DNA of 64,000 bases from Oxalobacter formigenes (GCF_027158485.1 NZ_JAMKYJ010000003.1); one strand, 5' to 3'. Counted from the first letter of the stretch, positions 51,001 through 60,928 are shown. Notes: a model not told the origin generated them from the sequence alone. Numbers and translations: made by a program.

Positions 51001-52599
51001 TTATTCGATACCCTGACTGTTCAGGTATTCCTCGTAATTCCCCTTGAAGTCGATAATTTCGCCGTCCCTGATTTCAATGATACGTGTAGCCAGAGAAGAA
51101 ACGAATTCCCGGTCATGCGAAACGAAAATCAGGGTACCGGTATATTTTTCCAGCGCAATATTCAACGCTTCGATGGATTCCATATCCATATGGTTGGTCG
51201 GTTCATCCATCAGCATGACGTTGTGGCGTCCGAGCATCAGCTTGCCGTACATCATCCGGCCTTTTTCACCGCCGGACAGCACCTTGGCCTGTTTTCTGAC
51301 TTCATCGCCCGAGAAAAGGAGGCGTCCCAGAATGGAACGGACAGCCTGATCGTCGTCACCTTCCTGCGTAAAACGGGTCATCCAGTCCGTCAGGTTCTGC
51401 TCGTTTTCGAATTCCTCGTTTGAATCCTGCGCCATGTAACCGATATCGGCATGTTCAGCCCATTTGACCGTTCCGGAATCCGGCTTCATATTGCAGACCT
51501 CTCCACCGAGGCAACGCAAGAGCGTCGTTTTACCGGCACCGTTGGCACCGATGATAGCGACCTTTTCGCCCGCCTCGATCATGATACTGAAATCCCTGAA
51601 AATCGGCTTGTCATACGACTTGGACAATTTTTCCGCTTCAACAGCAAGCCGATGCAATTTTTTGCTGGCCTCGAACCGGATAAATGGGTGGACACGGCTG
51701 GACGGCTTGACGTCTTCCACCTTGATCTTCTCAATCTGGCGGGCACGGGAAGTCGCCTGTTTGGCTTTCGATTTGTTGGCAGAAAACCGGCGGACAAATT
51801 CCTGCAACTCGGCAACCCGTTCCTTCGCCTTGGCGTTCGCCGCCTGTTGCTGCGCCTTGGCCTGAGCGGACGCCAGCATGTAATCATCATAGGTTCCAGG
51901 ATAGATCTTCAGCGTCCCATAGTCCATATCGGCAATATGGGTACATACCTGATTCAGAAAATGACGATCATGCGAAATGATGATCATGGTGGAATTGCGT
52001 TCGTTCAACACATTTTCCAGCCAGCGAATCGTATTGATGTCGAGGTTATTGGTCGGTTCGTCCAGCAGCAAAATATCCGGATCGGAAAACAGGGCCTGTG
52101 CGAGCAAGACCCGCAACTTCCAGCCCGGTGCAACGGCACTCATCAGGCCTTCATGCAATTCCAGAGCGATACCGACGCCGAGGAGCAATTCGCCTGCCCT
52201 TGCTTCCGCCGTATAGCCGTCGTATTCGGCAAATCTGGCTTCGAGCTCGGCCGCCTTCATGTAATCTTCATCGGTCGCATCGGGATTGGCATAAATGGCA
52301 TCGCGTTCCGACATGGTTTCCCACATCTCCTTGTGCCCCATCATGACGACATCGAGAACGCGCATATCCTCATACGCGAACTGATCCTGATTCAGTTTGC
52401 CAAGGCGTTCATTCTGGTCGAGTGTGACAGTCCCGGAAGTAGCTTCCCGGTCACCGCCCAGAATTTTGACGAACGTCGACTTGCCGGAACCGTTGGCCCC
52501 GATCAGGCCGTAACGGTTTCCTTCACCGAATTTGACGGAAATATTTTCGAACAGGGGCTTGGGGCCGAACTGTACGGTAATATTGGCGGTTGAAAGCAC
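51001..52599 (-). CDS. ybiT: ABC-F ATPase, YbiT type
   Basis: 532 residues with a GTG start (AGAGG upstream). Two ABC domains: GLIGANGSGKSTFVKILGG and VAIIGANGAGKTTLLRCLGG, Walker B ILLLDEPTNNLDINTI and VMLMDEPTNHMD, signature LSGGEKGRM in the second domain but APGWKLRV in the first, as in YbiT. The linker has the RQATSRARQIEKIK-type segment. ABC-F proteins act on the ribosome E site; the YbiT role is in translation under stress. It precedes nadA on the same strand. Confidence 0.92.
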   Translation of the reverse strand: MLSTANITVQFGPKPLFENISVKFGEGNRYGLIGANGSGKSTFVKILGGDREATSGTVTLDQNERLGKLNQDQFAYEDMRVLDVVMMGHKEMWETMSERDAIYANPDATDEDYMKAAELEARFAEYDGYTAEARAGELLLGVGIALELHEGLMSAVAPGWKLRVLLAQALFSDPDILLLDEPTNNLDINTIRWLENVLNERNSTMIIISHDRHFLNQVCTHIADMDYGTLKIYPGTYDDYMLASAQAKAQQQAANAKAKERVAELQEFVRRFSANKSKAKQATSRARQIEKIKVEDVKPSSRVHPFIRFEASKKLHRLAVEAEKLSKSYDKPIFRDFSIMIEAGEKVAIIGANGAGKTTLLRCLGGEVCNMKPDSGTVKWAEHADIGYMAQDSNEEFENEQNLTDWMTRFTQEGDDDQAVRSILGRLLFSGDEVRKQAKVLSGGEKGRMMYGKLMLGRHNVMLMDEPTNHMDMESIEALNIALEKYTGTLIFVSHDREFVSSLATRIIEIRDGEIIDFKGNYEEYLNSQGIE

Positions 52600-52636
52600 G
52601 GTAACCTCTTAAACAGTTTCAGTAAAACTGCCTATT

Positions 52637-53740
52637 TTACCTTACCGTTGGATAATCCCCAATATCGAGTTGAATCTTGCCTGCCTTGGACATCAAATGC
52701 GCTCTGCCCCCGACAGGCAAAGTGACTTTGTCTTTCGTATGCCCGAAAGGCAAACCGGTCACAACGGGTATCGACAGACGCGAACGGAGCCAGGAAAGCA
52801 TGGCGTTGAAATCGTAGCCATTATCGTAGTCGGAAAGTTTGAATTCGGAAAAATGTCCCAACACGAGAGCTTTCTGTTTCTTGAGGATACCTGATTCATC
52901 CAGCTGGAGCAGCATACGCTCGACGCGATAGGGATGTTCGTGAATGTCTTCCACAAACAGAATGCCACCGGAAATGTCCGGCATCCAGGGAGTCCCGGCC
53001 ATATGAGCCAGCATTGTCAGGTTGCCGCCCCACAGCGTTCCCTCGACATCGACATCGGGATTGTCTTTGGAAACCCACTTGACCGATGTTTCCGGCGATG
53101 TCATGGTTTCATCGAAATGATTCAAGGTAAAAGCGCTCAGATCACCTCGCGTAAAATCGCTTTGAATCATCGGGCCGGAAAAACTGACGGCTCCATGCTT
53201 TAACAATGCCATTTCGAAAACCGTGAAATCGCTGTGACCGACAAAGAGTTTTCCGCTTTTGGCCAGTTTGGCAAAATCAAGATCGTGCAAAAGCCGCGTC
53301 GTCCCGTAGCCACCCCGCAATGCAATCACAATCTTCACATCCGGATTCGTTGCCGCTTCCATAATCTGACGGCTTCGCTCTTCATCATTTGCCGCAAAAC
53401 GTTCATGACGTTTTTGGGGATCAACATAATTGAAAACCTCATATCCCCTGGACTTCAGCACACCGATTGCCCGCTGAAGGTCCGAATCCGGAACATAACC
53501 GCCGGGTGCGATGATCGCAATACCTGTTTTCTCTGTATTCATCACTCTTTTTTGTTTTTCACGAGGTGACTGGCGCTTCTTTTCTTTTTGCAATGGAACA
53601 TTGAAACGATCTGTATCGACCGAACCGGCTTCACTCATTTCATTTGCCACAGCGACTTCTTCTGTTTCCTGCAAAGAAGAACCGGCAGCATATAACGGAA
53701 GCCATCCCAATAAAAACACTGAAACAATAAACTTTTTCAT
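52637..53740 (-). CDS. S66 peptidase, LD-carboxypeptidase (LdcA/MccF-like) with signal peptide
   Basis: 367 residues. The catalytic nucleophile Ser is in VGHSDFTVFEM, Glu in LFVEDIHEHPYRVERML, and His in LPFGHTKDKVTLPVG. VIALRGGYGTTRLLHDLDF is typical. The enzyme cleaves L,D bonds in murein tetrapeptides during recycling. Unusually the first 20 residues form a signal-peptide-like segment (FIVSVFLLGWLPLYAAGS), followed by a charged linker of 50 residues. An internal Met at 67 (MNTEKTGIAIIAPGG) would give the normal cytoplasmic form. Last gene of the que-tadA cluster. Confidence 0.88.
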   Translation of the reverse strand: MKKFIVSVFLLGWLPLYAAGSSLQETEEVAVANEMSEAGSVDTDRFNVPLQKEKKRQSPREKQKRVMNTEKTGIAIIAPGGYVPDSDLQRAIGVLKSRGYEVFNYVDPQKRHERFAANDEERSRQIMEAATNPDVKIVIALRGGYGTTRLLHDLDFAKLAKSGKLFVGHSDFTVFEMALLKHGAVSFSGPMIQSDFTRGDLSAFTLNHFDETMTSPETSVKWVSKDNPDVDVEGTLWGGNLTMLAHMAGTPWMPDISGGILFVEDIHEHPYRVERMLLQLDESGILKKQKALVLGHFSEFKLSDYDNGYDFNAMLSWLRSRLSIPVVTGLPFGHTKDKVTLPVGGRAHLMSKAGKIQLDIGDYPTVR

Positions 53741-53778
53741 CTTTATCGTCCGGCTCCAGAATAAATCGGCCAGAGTGT

Positions 53779-54294
53779 TCAGTCATGTTTGCGCTTTTCC
53801 TCTATGCACCCTGTCGATTCAGCATTCTTCCGATCTTCTTTCGCTTGTTTTCGTCGTCCGGCAAAAAATGTTTTCAACAGCACGGAAGATTCATTTTCCA
53901 AAACACCACCTGTGACAGTGGTATGGTGATTGAGTTCATTTTGGGCGAAAAGATCGATAATGCTTCCGCATGCACCTGTTCTGGGTTCTTTTGCACCGAA
54001 AATTACTCTCTTTAACCGCGCATGGATCATGGCTCCGACACACATCGAACAGGGTTCCAGCGTGACATACAACTCACAATCGGGCAAGCGGTAATTCCCG
54101 CAAAATCTGGCAGCATTTCTCAAAGCCACGATTTCCGCATGGGCAGTAGGATCGTGAGCCGTGATAGGCTGGTTGAAACCACGTGCAATAATCTGTCCGT
54201 CCAGCACAACAACGGCCCCGACAGGGACTTCACCAGCCTCCTCCGCCAGTGCAGCCTGCGCGAGCGCTTCCCTCATGAAAATTTCATCTGACAT
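53779..54294 (-). CDS. tadA: tRNA-specific adenosine deaminase TadA
   Basis: 171 residues. Zinc-deaminase motifs HAEIVALRNA (His/Glu) and PCSMCVGAMIHAR (two Cys), DEIFMREALAQA opening. Deaminates A34 to inosine in tRNA-Arg(ACG). Start overlaps the end of queD by 11 nt. The C-terminal tail is highly basic (KQAKEDRKNAE). Confidence 0.95.
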   Translation of the reverse strand: MSDEIFMREALAQAALAEEAGEVPVGAVVVLDGQIIARGFNQPITAHDPTAHAEIVALRNAARFCGNYRLPDCELYVTLEPCSMCVGAMIHARLKRVIFGAKEPRTGACGSIIDLFAQNELNHHTTVTGGVLENESSVLLKTFFAGRRKQAKEDRKNAESTGCIEEKRKHD

Positions 54295-54745
54295 CGACTG
54301 AATCGGCCGTCACTTCGGCCCAGCAATTCGGGGTTTCATAAATCCGGATGCTTTTCAAAACGAGTTTGTTGCCGTAAAACCCTTCATAGACATCTTTTAA
54401 GGTATCGAAAGCGATCTGTGCCAGATTTTCAGCTGTCGGAACCCGATCGAGAACAACGGTTTTGTGGTTCGGAAGGCTATCCAGAAACTGGCGAACAGGC
54501 ATATCGTTTTCGTAAACGAGAAAAGCATGGTCCCAATGCGAAACCAGATGGGTTTCGGCCAGTCTTTTCACTTCCGAGAAATCGAGAATCATGCCGTTGC
54601 TGGAATCGCCATCCTTTTTATGCGGATCGCCCTCGAGCGTTATATGCAATACGTAACGGTGCCCGTGCAGATTACGGCACTGGCTGTGATGATCGGGAAT
54701 CCGGTGTCCGGCATCGAACTCGAGTTTTCTGGTAATGGTCAACAT
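54284..54745 (-). CDS. queD: 6-carboxy-5,6,7,8-tetrahydropterin synthase QueD
   Basis: 153 residues. Zinc His in FDAGHRIPDHHSQC and LHGHRYVL, catalytic Cys in QCRNLHGH, MILDFSEVK, LDRVPTAENLA, ETPNCWAEV. Second step of queuosine/7-deazaguanine biosynthesis, converting 7,8-dihydroneopterin triphosphate to CPH4. Six nt after queE. Confidence 0.94.
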   Translation of the reverse strand: MLTITRKLEFDAGHRIPDHHSQCRNLHGHRYVLHITLEGDPHKKDGDSSNGMILDFSEVKRLAETHLVSHWDHAFLVYENDMPVRQFLDSLPNHKTVVLDRVPTAENLAQIAFDTLKDVYEGFYGNKLVLKSIRIYETPNCWAEVTADSVDVR

Positions 54746-54751
54746 GAAAAA

Positions 54752-55411
54752 TCAGGGTATCTGTAAATATTTATGCGTTTGCAAACTCAATTTCCATTTC
54801 GGATTTTGCAAACAGGTATCAATCGCTATTTTAACGTTTTGTAGCCGATTTTCTCCATCCATTGGCTGAACGTAAAAATGGGTGAAAGCCAGACTTTCGT
54901 AATCGGCCAGAATCTGGCCGGGCTGGGGAACGACGACTTTCAGTTCATCCCCACCTGCAACGGCCAGATCCGCCCCCGCTTTAGGGCTGACACAGACCCA
55001 GTCGATTCCATCCGGAACGGCAAGCGTCCCGTTCGTTTCGATGGCAATTTCAAACCCTTTGCCATGCATGGCATCGATCAATGCCGCATCCAGTTGCAAT
55101 AAAGGCTCACCACCTGTAAACACGACATAACGGTTTTCCATAAAACCGGCTGGCCAGAGCGATTCAATGAAAGAAGACAGATCTTCTGCCTGCGCAAACT
55201 TCCCGCCATTCACCCCGTCAGTGCCGACAAAGTCCGTATCGCAGAAACGGCAGACAGAACGGGAACGGTCGGCCTCGCGACCTGACCATAGATTGCAACC
55301 GGAAAAACGGCAGAAAACGGCAGGGCGCCCGCTGCGAGCACCCTCCCCCTGTAAAGTGTAAAAAATTTCCTTAACGCTATAGGTCAAAACAATATCCTGG
55401 CAATCATCCAT
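54752..55411 (-). CDS. queE: 7-carboxy-7-deazaguanine synthase QueE
   Basis: 219 residues. Radical SAM with the Cys pattern C-x14-C-x2-C spread over FCRFSGCNLWSG and SVCRFCDTDFVG, not CxxxCxxC, which marks QueE. VKEIFYTLQGEGARSGRPAVF, YVVFTGGEPLLQLD, FEIAIETNGTLAVP. Makes CDG from CPH4. Its ATG lies 8 nt inside the 3' end of the c-di-GMP gene, so translation is coupled to that gene; it is followed by queD and tadA. queC is not in the window. Confidence 0.94.
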   Translation of the reverse strand: MDDCQDIVLTYSVKEIFYTLQGEGARSGRPAVFCRFSGCNLWSGREADRSRSVCRFCDTDFVGTDGVNGGKFAQAEDLSSFIESLWPAGFMENRYVVFTGGEPLLQLDAALIDAMHGKGFEIAIETNGTLAVPDGIDWVCVSPKAGADLAVAGGDELKVVVPQPGQILADYESLAFTHFYVQPMDGENRLQNVKIAIDTCLQNPKWKLSLQTHKYLQIP

Positions 55412-58403
55412 TCAAAGGATAATCCGGTATTCTCTCACCTATTGGATTTTTAGTCATCGTTTTGGCAACATGGCCCATCATCGTTCCCGGTGCATTTCCA
55501 TCAGGATTTCTTGACGCAGCCAGAAGTTCCTCGAATTCTTCATCATTTACCGGACCTGAAATGTAATAACCCTGACCATAATCGCAATTGAACGAAGCGA
55601 GCATGCGCAACTGTGCAAGCGTTTCGACACCTTCGGCAATGACAGCGATATCCAGTTTATGGGCCATCACGGTCATCGCTTCGCACAAGACGCGATCCTC
55701 TTCACTTGTCGTCAGATTCTTGACGAACATCTGATCGATTTTGACATAATCGATATCAAGTTTCTTCAGGTAGGCCAGAGAAGAATAGCCTGTTCCGAAA
55801 TCGTCCAGTGCCACTTCGATACCGGCATCGCTCAAGGCAAGAAGCTGATTGCTGGTATGTTCGTCGATATCCAGCAAAAGGCCTTCCGTTATCTCGATGA
55901 CAATCGCTTCCGGTGGAAGATTCAGACTCTTCAAATGGGCAAACCAGACATTCGTATCGATCCCTTCATTCTTGAACTGAACCGGAGAAATATTCACGCT
56001 GACCTGAAAATCCGGGACATATTTTCTCCACCTCGACGCCGCCTTGGCCGCTTCAAGAAATACCCAGTCACCGAAAGCCTGAATCAGGCCGGTATCCTCT
56101 GCCAGTGGAACAAACGATGCCGGATTGATAAGGCCGTGAACCGGATGATGCCATCGGATCAGGGCCTCGGCACGGCAGATATCCCCGGTTTTCAAATCGA
56201 TGATCGGTTGAAAGACCGTTTCGAACTGGTTGTTTTCAAGAGCAACGTGCAGATCGTTGATCATGTGCATTCTTTTCTGAACGGCTTCCTGCATCGAAGG
56301 CGTAAAGTAGTGATACTGGTTTCCGCCCAGACTTTTTGCTGCATACATGGCCTGATCGGCGTTTTTCATCAAATCGTGCGTGTCTTTGGCATCCTGTGGA
56401 AAAAACGTAATGCCGATACTGGCTGAAATATGAACGGACTGCCCTTCGAGGGTAAACGGTTCGGACAATTCATCCAGAATGCATTGTGCGACGCGTTCCA
56501 CATCCTTGAAATCATCGATATCGGAAACAATCACCGTAAATTCATCGCCACCGAGTCTGGCAACCGTATCGGTTTCACGAACGCAAACCCGGAGTCTGTC
56601 ACTGGCTTCTTTCAACAGACAATCGCCTACACCATGACCCATCGTATCGTTGACATCCTTGAAATGATCCAGATCGAGGAACATCAAGGCGACGGATGCA
56701 TCGCTTCTCTGTGCCTTTCTGGTTTCGAAAAACAGCTTTTCAGTAAACATTCTCCTGTTAGGCAATCCGGAAATCTGGTCATAATTGGCATGACGCCAGA
56801 CCATTTCCTCTGCCTTTTTCTTTTCCGAAATATCCCGAATGATAAATTGAACGAAGAGGCGTCCATCCGTTTCGATCACTCTCGAACTGATTTCAACAGG
56901 AAAAATACTGCCATTGGTATGCTTGCCATACGCCTCGAAAATCAGCCCTTTTTCAAGTTTCAGCTCCATCCATTTTTCTTCAAAAACAGACGTGTCTTTC
57001 AAGTCGAAAACACAGCGGATATTCTGTCCGATCATTTCCGCTCTCGACTTGCCGAACATTTTTTCCGAACGATCATTCGCTTCGATCATCGTTCCGTTGC
57101 CATCCATCAGAATAATCACGTCATTGGCATATTTGCTCAAATAATCGTAATGCTGACGCAAGGCTTTTTGTTTCAGTTCCATTCTCAAACGCTCCGTTTT
57201 GTGCTGCATATGCCTGTGACGCATGTAAAACACCATGCCCAGTCCTGTCATGACAATCACCAGAAACGCAAGCAACAAAATGTACCAGGCAGTTTTCTGG
57301 ATATGTCCGTAAGCTTCCCTTTCATCGATCTTGATCATCAAAGACCAGTCTGAATCGGGAATCTTCTCCACATACCCGATGACCAATTTGCCTCTGTCAT
57401 CAGCCTCATGGAAAATACCTGACGGGGACTCACTCATTTTCTTCAGCCACTGGACCCGGCTGGTTTTGCTCAAATCCATTGGATAGATCACATCGTGATC
57501 ACCTGAATTATTCAATATTGTGATTTCCTCACCATTGCGGCTAAACAAAAAAGCTTTAGCTGTTTTGTCAGTTTTTGGCCATGCCGTCACAATTGGCCCC
57601 AGAGCAATATCGGGATCGATATAGTAAGAACGGATTTCAGCGACCCGGCCTCTCGGACCGTTTTTCATTACCGGCGCAACCATATTCAATACGCGGTTAC
57701 GGCTTCCATCTTCATTTTCAATAAACCGGACAGGCCCCATCCATATATGATTGTTCCTGATCGCTTGCAAAAATTCACGATTGTTTGAATAAGAAAAGGG
57801 AAATTCATATGCATTGTGTTTTCCGGCATCTGAATTTCCCTTGACCGATTCATTGAAACCGGCATCTTTGTTTTCAATGTTAAGTTTCTGAATGGAAACC
57901 GTATTCAGTTTTTTGTTGATGGTCAGATTTCCGTTATTTGCCAGATTGATCTGCTGATTTCTCCATGCATTGACATGTTTGACTTTGAATTTTGCTATTT
58001 CAGAAATATTTCTTTCCACCATCATGGCCTCTGTTTTCGCCATGTTCAGGAAAATCATGTAAGCGATGGCTGTTATTAAAAGAGAAACAACAAAAAGGGG
58101 AACTTTATGTTTTTTGATCAGATAAAGAGATAGCCGAATATTAAGTGCTATTTTTGATTTGCATTTTGACAGGAATTTCAGCAAGCTTATGCCCGCAAAG
58201 AATACAAGCATAAGAGAAGTGACAACAAAGATAAATTTATAATAAATCTTGAGTCGGTCTATTCTGTCTATCGAATCAAATATCAGCGAAATGATAAAGA
58301 CAGAGGTCAGCATTCCAAAGCAGCTGATCATGAAATAAACCGAAGAATCCAGTATTTCCCTACCTTTCACCCTTGCCATCAAATCAGAAATAGTGTTCAG
58401 CAT
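55404..58403 (-). CDS. Membrane PAS-GGDEF-EAL c-di-GMP synthase/phosphodiesterase
   Basis: 999 residues. Three N-terminal TM helices (about 22-44, 55-78, 100-121), a large likely periplasmic sensory region (122-370; PDS-type sensor possible), a fourth TM at 371-394, a PAS domain (415-535) and then GGDEF and EAL. The GGDEF site is intact (RLGGDEF at 616-622) with an inhibitory I-site RETD before it. The EAL motif is at 746-748 (RAEALIRWHHP) with NISPVQF, and DDFGTGYSS (867-875), so both activities are plausible. It leads the que-tadA-ldcA run. Confidence 0.95.
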   Translation of the reverse strand: MLNTISDLMARVKGREILDSSVYFMISCFGMLTSVFIISLIFDSIDRIDRLKIYYKFIFVVTSLMLVFFAGISLLKFLSKCKSKIALNIRLSLYLIKKHKVPLFVVSLLITAIAYMIFLNMAKTEAMMVERNISEIAKFKVKHVNAWRNQQINLANNGNLTINKKLNTVSIQKLNIENKDAGFNESVKGNSDAGKHNAYEFPFSYSNNREFLQAIRNNHIWMGPVRFIENEDGSRNRVLNMVAPVMKNGPRGRVAEIRSYYIDPDIALGPIVTAWPKTDKTAKAFLFSRNGEEITILNNSGDHDVIYPMDLSKTSRVQWLKKMSESPSGIFHEADDRGKLVIGYVEKIPDSDWSLMIKIDEREAYGHIQKTAWYILLLAFLVIVMTGLGMVFYMRHRHMQHKTERLRMELKQKALRQHYDYLSKYANDVIILMDGNGTMIEANDRSEKMFGKSRAEMIGQNIRCVFDLKDTSVFEEKWMELKLEKGLIFEAYGKHTNGSIFPVEISSRVIETDGRLFVQFIIRDISEKKKAEEMVWRHANYDQISGLPNRRMFTEKLFFETRKAQRSDASVALMFLDLDHFKDVNDTMGHGVGDCLLKEASDRLRVCVRETDTVARLGGDEFTVIVSDIDDFKDVERVAQCILDELSEPFTLEGQSVHISASIGITFFPQDAKDTHDLMKNADQAMYAAKSLGGNQYHYFTPSMQEAVQKRMHMINDLHVALENNQFETVFQPIIDLKTGDICRAEALIRWHHPVHGLINPASFVPLAEDTGLIQAFGDWVFLEAAKAASRWRKYVPDFQVSVNISPVQFKNEGIDTNVWFAHLKSLNLPPEAIVIEITEGLLLDIDEHTSNQLLALSDAGIEVALDDFGTGYSSLAYLKKLDIDYVKIDQMFVKNLTTSEEDRVLCEAMTVMAHKLDIAVIAEGVETLAQLRMLASFNCDYGQGYYISGPVNDEEFEELLAASRNPDGNAPGTMMGHVAKTMTKNPIGERIPDYPLNG

Positions 58404-59162
58404 ATTTTTCTTGTTTTCTGTAAGAAAGAAACAGATTTCTCTTGATTGAAAAACGTTGTGTCTTCAAGCTGCACAGAATCATTCGTAAACCGAAAATTTC
58501 GCGAAAGTCAATAACTGGAACCAATTGAATGATCACAATTCAAAAATAATAATTTTCGTCAAACATCCAATATTGATAAAGATCATATAAAAACGGTTTA
58601 GCCTGAAAACACAACCCCTGAACATTGAATTTACAACTTTTTTATTTGCAACAGTATCTCATTTTTGATTAATTATGTTTAAAATTGTTTTAATTCATTA
58701 TATTATTAATCCCATATGAGAATAAAAAATTTTTCACTCTTCTAATTTCATAACTTTTATTAATAAAAAGATATCTTTATTTAGAACTTGTCGTTTTTTT
58801 ATATTCAAATATTAAAATGGATAGAAAATTTTTATTATTTAAATTATTAACTTTTTAATAATTAATTCATTATAAAATAAACAATATTTTTTATAAGAAT
58901 CAAGTTCAGCGATTTATAAAAATTCTTTTTTCAATTGATTAATAATGAAATCAGGCTGATGCCGGATATAAAAAACCCCCATAAAGGAGGCTTTTTTATA
59001 TCTTCAAACCGGCTGAATCCTTTTTTTGAAAAAAGACATGAAGAAAACTGTTCAATACATTCGGAAAATATCTTTTATCCGATTTGCTGGATAAACCGGA
59101 TTTCACACATTTTTAATGTACTTGCGGAACATTTATGATATGAACAAGAGTCATGACAAAGT
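58404..59162. other. Very AT-rich intergenic region
   Basis: About 760 nt with a stretch of extreme AT (58560-58930). No credible gene; a 67-codon frame at 58935-59138 has no RBS or family signature. It must contain the promoter of the c-di-GMP gene. An imperfect hairpin with GATATAAAAAA arms lies at 58975-59012. Confidence 0.6.
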
Positions 59163-59199
59163 AAAAAACTGCTATTTCCAGACTGGAAATAGCAGTTTT
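59163..59199 (-). terminator. Terminator of guaA
   Basis: A 16-bp perfect stem (59165-59180 with 59184-59199), CTGCTATTTCCA / TGGAAATAGCAG, with a 3-nt loop, followed by T6 on the minus strand. Confidence 0.93.
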
Positions 59200-59250
59200 C
59201 AGTGAGTGCACTTGCAAACATCCCTGAACCTGTTTACATGGGATTTATCT

Positions 59251-60858
59251 TTATTCCCACTCAATCGTGGCAGGCGGTTTGCCGGAAATGTCGTAAACGA
59301 CGCGGTTGATGCCTCTTACCTCGTTGATAATCCTGTTAGATACCCTTCCAAGCAGTTCATGCGGAAGATGTGCCCAATGAGCCGTCATGAAATCCTGCGT
59401 CTGGACCGCGCGCAAGGCAACGACGTATTCATAGGTACGGCCATCACCCATTACACCAACTGACTTGACCGGCAGAAAAACGGCAAACGCCTGACTGGTC
59501 GCATCGTACCAGCTGATAGCTTCTCCCCTGTCATTTACAGTATCGGAAGGCGTATTCCACAATTCCTCGATAAAGATCGCATCCGCTTCACGCAGGAGGT
59601 CGGCATACTGTTTTTTGACTTCGCCGAGGATACGAACGCCCAGCCCCGGTCCGGGGAAAGGATGGCGATAAACCATTTCACGAGGCAACCCCAAAGCCAG
59701 CCCCAATTCACGGACTTCATCCTTGAACAATTCCCGTAGCGGCTCCAGCAATTGCAGATTCAGGGTATCAGGCAAGCCACCGACGTTGTGATGGCTCTTG
59801 ATCGTCTGGCCCTTCTTGCCCTTGCCTGCACTTTCGATCACGTCCGGATAAATCGTTCCCTGCGCCAGCCATTTGGCATTTTTGATCTTGCCCGCTTCTG
59901 TCTGGAAGACTTCGACAAATTCGCGGCCAATAATCTTTCTTTTTTCTTCCGGATCGGTCACACCGGCCAACTGGCCCATGAACTGTTCCGATGCATCGAC
60001 GTGAATGACCTTGACGCCCAGATTTTTGGCGAACATGTCCATGACCATCTTGCCTTCATTCAGGCGCAGAAGGCCATGATCGACGAAAACGCAGGTCAGC
60101 TGGTCGCCGATGGCTCGATGGATCAGTGCAGCGGCAACACTGGAATCGACACCACCGGACAAACCGAGAATGACGTCGTCCTTGCCGACTTTCTTGCGGA
60201 TCGCTTCAATCGCTTCCGAAACGTAATCCGGCATGTTCCAGTCCGCTTTTGCACCACAAATGTCGTGCACGAAACGGTTGATGATCGCCTTGCCCTGTAC
60301 GGTATGGGTGACTTCAGGATGGAACTGCAAGGCATAGAATTTTCTGGATTCGTCCGCCATACCGGCAATCGGGCATGAATCGTTCGACAGCATGACCGTA
60401 AAGCCCGGTGGAATTTCAGTGACCTTGTCGCCATGGCTCATCCAGACTTTTAGCATATTGGCGCCGTCAGCCGTGACGAAATCCGCAATGCCTTCCAGCA
60501 ATCTGGTGTGATTGCGGGCACGAACCTCGGCATATCCGAACTCGCGGACTTTGCCGTTTTCGACTTTGCCGCCAAGCTGGTCCGCCATCGCCTGCATGCC
60601 ATAACAAATACCCAATACAGGAACGCCCAGTTCAAACACGATTTGCGGAACACGTGGCGTATCGTCATCCGTCACGCTATTCTGGCCGCCGGATAAAATA
60701 ACGCCTTTTAAGGAACCATCCTTCGCATAATCACGAATGAAGTCAGATCCGACATCGTAAGGAACGACTTCTGAAAAAACACCGGCTTCCCGTACACGAC
60801 GGGCAATCAATTGAGTAACCTGAGAACCGAAATCGATAATGAGTATTCTGGAATGCAT
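59251..60858 (-). CDS. guaA: GMP synthase (glutamine-hydrolysing)
   Basis: 535 residues. N-terminal class I glutamine amidotransferase with VLGICYGMQAMAD (catalytic Cys) and QFHPEVTHT, then the ATP-pyrophosphatase ILGLSGGVDSSVAAALIHRA, and the C-terminal KPPATIEWE dimer domain. Converts XMP to GMP. Follows guaB with 70 nt between (a hairpin at 60896-60914), so the guaBA unit is normal. Confidence 0.98.
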   Translation of the reverse strand: MHSRILIIDFGSQVTQLIARRVREAGVFSEVVPYDVGSDFIRDYAKDGSLKGVILSGGQNSVTDDDTPRVPQIVFELGVPVLGICYGMQAMADQLGGKVENGKVREFGYAEVRARNHTRLLEGIADFVTADGANMLKVWMSHGDKVTEIPPGFTVMLSNDSCPIAGMADESRKFYALQFHPEVTHTVQGKAIINRFVHDICGAKADWNMPDYVSEAIEAIRKKVGKDDVILGLSGGVDSSVAAALIHRAIGDQLTCVFVDHGLLRLNEGKMVMDMFAKNLGVKVIHVDASEQFMGQLAGVTDPEEKRKIIGREFVEVFQTEAGKIKNAKWLAQGTIYPDVIESAGKGKKGQTIKSHHNVGGLPDTLNLQLLEPLRELFKDEVRELGLALGLPREMVYRHPFPGPGLGVRILGEVKKQYADLLREADAIFIEELWNTPSDTVNDRGEAISWYDATSQAFAVFLPVKSVGVMGDGRTYEYVVALRAVQTQDFMTAHWAHLPHELLGRVSNRIINEVRGINRVVYDISGKPPATIEWE

Positions 60859-60895
60859 GGGAAATATCTGTAAAAACGGATTCTGAAAACGTGAA

Positions 60896-60914
60896 GGGCC
60901 GGAAAAACCGGCCC
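60896..60914. repeat. Hairpin between guaB and guaA
   Basis: GGGCCGG / CCGGCCC around AAAAA. No T tract follows, so it may attenuate or stabilise guaB mRNA rather than terminate. Confidence 0.5.
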
Positions 60915-60928
60915 CTGTCTATCTGGCT

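Noticed and set aside
51451..52593. Long plus-strand frame opposite ybiT (380 codons)
   Set aside because: Shadow of the well-supported YbiT gene; no family signature.
58935..59138. 67-codon plus-strand frame in the AT-rich spacer before guaA
   Set aside because: No ribosome binding site, no homology I recognise, and it overlaps an imperfect hairpin.
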